Shown one piece after another: positions 59,907-64,000 of a DNA stretch of 64,000 bases. Every line of letters starts with the position of its first letter. Position 1 is the stretch's first letter. The stretch covers positions 868,001 through 932,000 of the forward strand of contig CBDFIL010000001.1 in assembly GCA_965248075.1 (NCBI GenBank), read 5' to 3'. A program made the position numbers and the translations under genes. Below the pieces are notes generated by a model. The model saw only the letters and a program-made list of their open reading frames with translations. It had not been told where the DNA came from and made no database searches. Source of the DNA: VXNE01 sp965248075. GTDB taxonomy: Bacteria > Pseudomonadota > Gammaproteobacteria > Pseudomonadales > Azotimanducaceae.

Positions 59907-61043
59907 ATGTCAGACGAGAATCTCATCCTCGACGCCGTCGACCGGTTCCTGGCGCGGGACGTCGCACCCGTGGCGCACGACCTCGAGCAGGCGGACGCCT
60001 ACCCGCACGAGATCGTCGAGCGTATGAAGACGCTCGGACTCTTCGGCGCGACCATCGGCGAACGCCATGGCGGCATGGGGCTGCCGGCGTCGACCTACGC
60101 GAAGATCGTCGAGCGCGTCTCGGCCGTGTGGATGTCGGTCTCCGGCATCTTCAATTCCCACCTCATCATGTGCAATGCCATCGAGCGGTTCGGCACCGAG
60201 CCGCTGCAGGAGGCGTTCCTGCCACGCATGGCCCGTGGCGAACTGCGCGGCGGCATCGCGCTGACCGAGCCGGACTGCGGCACGGACCTGCAGGCGATCC
60301 GCACGCGGGCGGTGCGCGACGGCGACGACTACGTCATAACGGGCACCAAGCAGTGGATCACCAACTCGGTGGAGGGCAACGTCCTCGCCGTCCTCGTGAA
60401 GACCGATCCCGACGCCTCCCCCCGTCACCGGGGCATCAGCCTCCTGGTCGTGCCGAAGGAAGCCGGCTACCGCGCCACGAAGCTCGCGAAGCTCGGCTAC
60501 CGCGGCGTCGACACGGGGGAGGTCGAGTTCGACGGGGTACGCGTACCGGCCACCCACCTGGTCGGAGAAGCGGAGGGCCGTGGCCTGCAGCAGATCCTCT
60601 CCGGACTCGCCCTCGGACGCATCAACGTGGCGGCCCGCGGAGTCGGCGTGGCGCAGGCTTCTCTCGACGCCGCCCTCTCCTACGCCCAGCAGCGCAAGAC
60701 CTTCGGCCAGCCCATCTCGCAGCACCAGGCCATCCAGATCAAGCTCGCCGACATGGCGGTACGTGTGGAGAGCGCCCGCCTCCTGACCGAGCGCGCCGCG
60801 AACATCTTCGACACGGGCGAGCGCTGCGACCTCGAGGCCGGCATGGCGAAGCTCGCGGCGACGGAAGCGGCCGTCGAGAACTCGATGGAGGCGCTGCGCA
60901 TCCATGGCGCCTACGGCTATTCGCCGGACAACGACGTGGAGCGGTACTATCGCGATGCGCCCCTGCTCGCCATCGGCGAGGGTACGAACGAAATGCAGCG
61001 CATCATCATCGCCCGGCAACTGGTGGAACGCGCGCCCGCATGA
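59907..61043 (+). CDS. Acyl-CoA dehydrogenase
   Basis: FAD-dependent enzyme of 378 residues. Family signatures: ALTEPDCGTDLQAIRTRAV near 121, TKQWITNSVEGNVLAVL near 146 (FAD isoalloxazine region), the RKTFGQPISQHQAIQIKLAD loop near 260, and the C-terminal HGAYGYSPDNDVERYYRDA with EGTNEMQRIIIARQL. The catalytic-base Glu is plausibly in IGEGTNEMQR near 356. The substrate chain is unknown. The stop overlaps the ppc start (ATGA). Confidence 0.94.
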   Translation: MSDENLILDAVDRFLARDVAPVAHDLEQADAYPHEIVERMKTLGLFGATIGERHGGMGLPASTYAKIVERVSAVWMSVSGIFNSHLIMCNAIERFGTEPLQEAFLPRMARGELRGGIALTEPDCGTDLQAIRTRAVRDGDDYVITGTKQWITNSVEGNVLAVLVKTDPDASPRHRGISLLVVPKEAGYRATKLAKLGYRGVDTGEVEFDGVRVPATHLVGEAEGRGLQQILSGLALGRINVAARGVGVAQASLDAALSYAQQRKTFGQPISQHQAIQIKLADMAVRVESARLLTERAANIFDTGERCDLEAGMAKLAATEAAVENSMEALRIHGAYGYSPDNDVERYYRDAPLLAIGEGTNEMQRIIIARQLVERAPA

Positions 61044-63673
61044 GCGCCCCGGCCCATCCCGCCACTTCTCTCGCAGCGGAGCGTCCGCGCGGTCAGCCCC
61101 CGGGGCCGGAACGACGCGAGGCACCGGGCTTCTGGAACACGGTACGCATGCTCGGCCGTCTGCTCGGCCGCGTCATCGAGGAGGACCGCGGACACGACTT
61201 CCTCGATCGTATCGAGACCATCCGGGCGCTGGCCAAGGCGGCCCGCAACCAGGGCGCGTGGTTCGACCTCAATCGCTACCTGGAGGACATCCCGAGCTAC
61301 GAGGTGATCGACGTCACGCGGGCGTTCAACCAGTTCCTCAACCTCGCCAACATCGCCGAGCAGGACCACCAGGTCCGGAACCTCGAGGAGGACGCGCAGA
61401 CGGCCTGGGCCAATCTCTTCGACCGCCTGTCCCCGGAGGACATCGCCGCCGCGCTCGACACGATGCGCATCGAGTCGGTCCTGACGCCACACCCCACCGA
61501 GGTGCTCAGACGCACGCTGGTCCTGAAGTACGACGCCATCGCCGCCGAACTGAAGCGGTCACGCCCCAGCGAGCGACGCCTCGAGCGGCTGATCGCCGAG
61601 GCGTGGCACACCGACGAGATCCGGCGCGAGCGACCGTCTCCGCAGGACGAGGCCAAGTGGGGTTTCGCCGTGGTCGAGAATTCGTTGTGGGACGCCCTGC
61701 CGGCCTGTCTCAGGGACATCGACGATGCCCTCGCGCGCCGCAACCTGCCGCCGTTGCCTATCGAGGCCGCTCCCGTGTCGATCGCCTCCTGGATGGGCGG
61801 CGACCGGGACGGCAACCCGAACGTGACCGCCGACGTCACGCGGGAAGTGCTGATGCTCGCCCGCTGGATGGCCGCGGACCTGTATCTCCGCGATGTCGAA
61901 GCACTGCAGGCGGACTTCTCCATGAACGAGTGCAACGGCGCGCTGCGAAACCGGGTCGGCGACGACGCCGAACCGTACCGCGCCCTCCTGAAGTCCGTGC
62001 GCGAACGTCTGTCCCTCACGCGCGACTGGGCCGAGCGCCTCGACCCAACACCCACGGCGGGCATCTATTTCACCGACGAGGAACTGCTCGAGCCGCTCGA
62101 GCTGTGCTACCGCTCCCTGCAGGAAAGTGGCATGGGCGTGATCGCGGACGGACCGCTGCGCGACACGTTGCGGCGCGTGCACGCGTTCGGCGTGACGTTG
62201 GTCTCCCTCGACATCCGCCAGAATGCCGCGCGCCACACGGCGGTGCTCGACGAGATCACCGAGTACCTGGACATCGACGGGCCCGGGGGCACCTACGCGA
62301 ACTGGACCGAAGCCGAGCGCCTCGAGTTCCTGCTGCACGAGGTGGACAACCGACGGCCGCTGTTTCCGGACGAATGGCCGGCCACGGCCCAGTCCCGAGA
62401 AGTGCTGGATACCTGCGGAGTCATCGCCGAACTGAACGGCGCAGGAGTCTCGACCTACATCGTCTCCGAGGCCAAGTCCCCCACCGACGTGCTCGCCGCG
62501 GTCCTGCTTCTCAGGGAGTGCGGCGTCACGGCCAGCGTGCCGGTGACACCGCAGTTCGAGACGCTGAGCGACCTCGACCGCGTGGCCGGCGCCGTCGACC
62601 AGTTGCTGTCGATCCCGCGGTACCACGACTACGCCGGTGGCGAACAGCGCGTGATGATCGGTTACGCGGATTCCGCCAAGAACGCCGGACAGCTCGCCTC
62701 GGCCTGGGCGCAGTTCCAGGCGAAGGAGCAACTGACCGAAGTGACGCGCCGGCACGGCGTACAGCTCGTGCTGTTCCACGGCCGGGGCGGCGCCGTCGGG
62801 CGCAGTCGGGAAACCGCGCGCGCCGCCATCCTGTCGCAGCCCCCGGGTTGCATCGCCGGCCGCCTGCGGGTCACGGAGCCCGGCGAGGCCGTACGCTTCA
62901 AGCTCGGCGACGCGGCGCTGGCGCGCGACACGCTGATGCGTTACCTGATCGGCACCATCGAGGCCAGTCTCGATCCTCCGGCGCCGCCGACGGACGCACA
63001 GCGGCACGCCATGAACGGTCTGGCTCAGAGCGCCCTCGAGGGGTATCGCGAGCTGGTTCTGGAGGCGCCCGACTTCGTCGACTACTTTCGCGAGATCACG
63101 CCGGAGGAAGAACTTGGCGCCCTGACGCTCGGCAGCCGCCCGGCCGCCCGCCGCGCACGTCTCGACATCGCGAGCCTGAGCGCCGTTCCCTGGGTGTTTG
63201 CCTGGACCCAGGTGCGGCTGATCCTGCCCGCCTGGCTCGGCACGGACAGGGCCCTGCGCGCGCTACGCGACGGGGAGGCGGCAGACGCCTTCGCGTCGAT
63301 GATGGAGTGGCCGTTCTTCAGCATGCAGATGAATACGCTGGAGGCGATACTCGCGAAGACGGACATCGAACTCGCCGATTTCTATGCCAACCGGTTGACG
63401 CCAAAGGGCCACCGCGACGTGCACGAAGTCGTCCGGGAACGCCTGGCGGTCCTCAAGAACGACGTGCTGGCGCTGACCGGGGAGTCCGAACTGCTCGGCA
63501 ACCAGCCGATGGCGCGGGACTCGATCGACATCCGCAACACGTACCTGGACCCGCTGCATCTGCTGCAGGCGGAATTGCTGGCGCGCCTGCGGGAAGCCGA
63601 AGACGAGCAGGTGGCACAGGCGTTGCGGGCGACGATGGCGGGGATCGCGAGCGGGTTGCGTTACACCGGCTGA
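61040..63673 (+). CDS. ppc: Phosphoenolpyruvate carboxylase
   Basis: Anaplerotic enzyme making oxaloacetate from PEP and bicarbonate; 877 residues, standard size. Catalytic parts: TPHPTEVLRRT near 150 (catalytic His), MGGDRDGNPNV near 253, GYADSAKNAGQ near 538 (metal-ligand Asp kept), and LFHGRGGAVGRSRET near 575. The C-terminus ends GLRYTG; E. coli and plant enzymes end (R/Q)NTG, so the invariant Asn is Tyr. In E. coli the same Asn binds aspartate, the allosteric inhibitor. Start ATG 61040 is coupled to the acyl-CoA dehydrogenase stop, an unusual neighbour. Confidence 0.96.
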   Translation: MSAPAHPATSLAAERPRGQPPGPERREAPGFWNTVRMLGRLLGRVIEEDRGHDFLDRIETIRALAKAARNQGAWFDLNRYLEDIPSYEVIDVTRAFNQFLNLANIAEQDHQVRNLEEDAQTAWANLFDRLSPEDIAAALDTMRIESVLTPHPTEVLRRTLVLKYDAIAAELKRSRPSERRLERLIAEAWHTDEIRRERPSPQDEAKWGFAVVENSLWDALPACLRDIDDALARRNLPPLPIEAAPVSIASWMGGDRDGNPNVTADVTREVLMLARWMAADLYLRDVEALQADFSMNECNGALRNRVGDDAEPYRALLKSVRERLSLTRDWAERLDPTPTAGIYFTDEELLEPLELCYRSLQESGMGVIADGPLRDTLRRVHAFGVTLVSLDIRQNAARHTAVLDEITEYLDIDGPGGTYANWTEAERLEFLLHEVDNRRPLFPDEWPATAQSREVLDTCGVIAELNGAGVSTYIVSEAKSPTDVLAAVLLLRECGVTASVPVTPQFETLSDLDRVAGAVDQLLSIPRYHDYAGGEQRVMIGYADSAKNAGQLASAWAQFQAKEQLTEVTRRHGVQLVLFHGRGGAVGRSRETARAAILSQPPGCIAGRLRVTEPGEAVRFKLGDAALARDTLMRYLIGTIEASLDPPAPPTDAQRHAMNGLAQSALEGYRELVLEAPDFVDYFREITPEEELGALTLGSRPAARRARLDIASLSAVPWVFAWTQVRLILPAWLGTDRALRALRDGEAADAFASMMEWPFFSMQMNTLEAILAKTDIELADFYANRLTPKGHRDVHEVVRERLAVLKNDVLALTGESELLGNQPMARDSIDIRNTYLDPLHLLQAELLARLREAEDEQVAQALRATMAGIASGLRYTG

Positions 63674-63680
63674 TCCGCGG

Positions 63681-63976
63681 GGCGCCCGTTGCGGTCGCCC
63701 GGGGATGTGCGTGAATTCGAAAACGGGACGCCACAAGGGCGTCCCCTACACGCCCGTTCCTGGGTCCGTGCATGAATTCGAAGCGGGTCGTGGGGGCGAC
63801 CCTCGTGGTCGCCCGGGGATGTGCGTGAATTCGAAAACGGGACGCCACAAGGGCGTCCCCTACACCCCATTCTTGGCCCGTGCATGAATTCGAAGCGGGT
63901 CGTGGGGGCGACCCTCGTGGTCGCCCGGGATGTGCGTGAATTCGAAAACGGGACGCCACAAGGGCGTTCCCTACGG
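63681..63976 (+). repeat. ~112-bp tandem of REP-like units, about 2.5 copies
   Basis: GATGTGCGTGAATTCGAAAA recurs at 63704, 63818 and 63929 (periods 114 and 111 bp). Each period contains a GGGACGCCACAAGGGCGTCCC palindrome, a GAATTCGAAGCGGGTCGTGG segment and a GGGGCGACCCTCGTGGTCGCCC palindrome. Follows ppc directly and runs to the window edge; no gene lies after 63673. Confidence 0.85.
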
Positions 63977-64000
63977 TGCCGGGACCGGCGACCGGGCGCG

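Noticed and set aside
63661..63959. Overlapping minus-strand frames at the right edge (repeated ASRFRIHAHP peptides)
   Set aside because: Product of the ~112-bp REP tandem, no homology and no ribosome-binding site.

Overview
The window is GC-rich DNA from a gammaproteobacterium. The main evidence is the block aroQ-accB-prmA-DUF3426-fis-purH-purD, together with mpl, fis, an alpha-2-macroglobulin/pbpC pair, a Coq7-type ubiquinone hydroxylase and a full DsbD. Several features point to an uncultured, metabolically versatile lineage: many short-chain dehydrogenases, VOC proteins, a sulfotransferase, a sterol-reductase relative, an acyl-CoA module and a haloalkane-dehalogenase-like hydrolase. I saw no rRNA, tRNA, CRISPR array, phage or plasmid genes.

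Layout. 1-252: the edge of an IS1380-family insertion sequence. 357-5021: a DUF1214 / sulfotransferase / SDR / SDR operon. 5068-13256: envelope pair pbpC and alpha-2-macroglobulin. 13425-17051: an orphan secretin N-domain protein, OsmC, a VOC protein, and two adjacent frameshifted genes (an ERG4/ERG24-like sterol reductase and an SDR). 17599-18836: coq7, a HIT protein and a small membrane protein. 18943-25422: the purine / translation / fatty-acid housekeeping cluster, in which the usual accC and dusB are absent. 25559-31938: dsbD, a lipoprotein, a PCuAC copper chaperone with a disrupted 5' end, DUF2333, an extradiol-dioxygenase-like protein and a GST. 32545-39037: hydroxypyruvate isomerase, a K+-dependent membrane pyrophosphatase, a porin-like protein and an acyl-CoA carboxyltransferase. 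39164-47842: a SNF2 helicase, a broken epimerase, PPi-dependent phosphofructokinase, a membrane protein and mpl. 48043-57444: a nucleotidyltransferase pair, a nucleoside-salvage-like operon, comF, a DUF1330-dehalogenase fusion, an acyltransferase, a metallo-beta-lactamase-fold protein, a VOC protein and a HEPN/MNT pair. 57672-63673: acyl-CoA synthetase, MaoC hydratase, acyl-CoA dehydrogenase and PEP carboxylase.

The most unusual aspect is the repeat landscape. At least three families of palindromic repeats lie between genes. Two of them also sit inside protein-coding genes without breaking the frame: a ~131-bp element inside an SDR (4502-4632), and two 45-bp units inside a VOC protein (56181-56270). 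This resembles the Rickettsia palindromic elements, but the sequences are unrelated to any repeat I recognise. One family keeps its hairpin while changing its sequence between copies, so the structure itself seems to be conserved. A fourth element, a 315-bp MITE-like unit with IS1380-type ends, sits directly upstream of the copper chaperone gene and runs open into it.

Metabolic reading (inference): a membrane pyrophosphatase and a PPi-type phosphofructokinase in one window suggest that pyrophosphate is used as an energy currency. The acyl-CoA genes, ring-cleavage-type protein, dehalogenase-like protein and GST suggest catabolism of hydrophobic or aromatic substrates. Four loci carry frameshifts, so either gene decay is under way or the assembly has indel errors.
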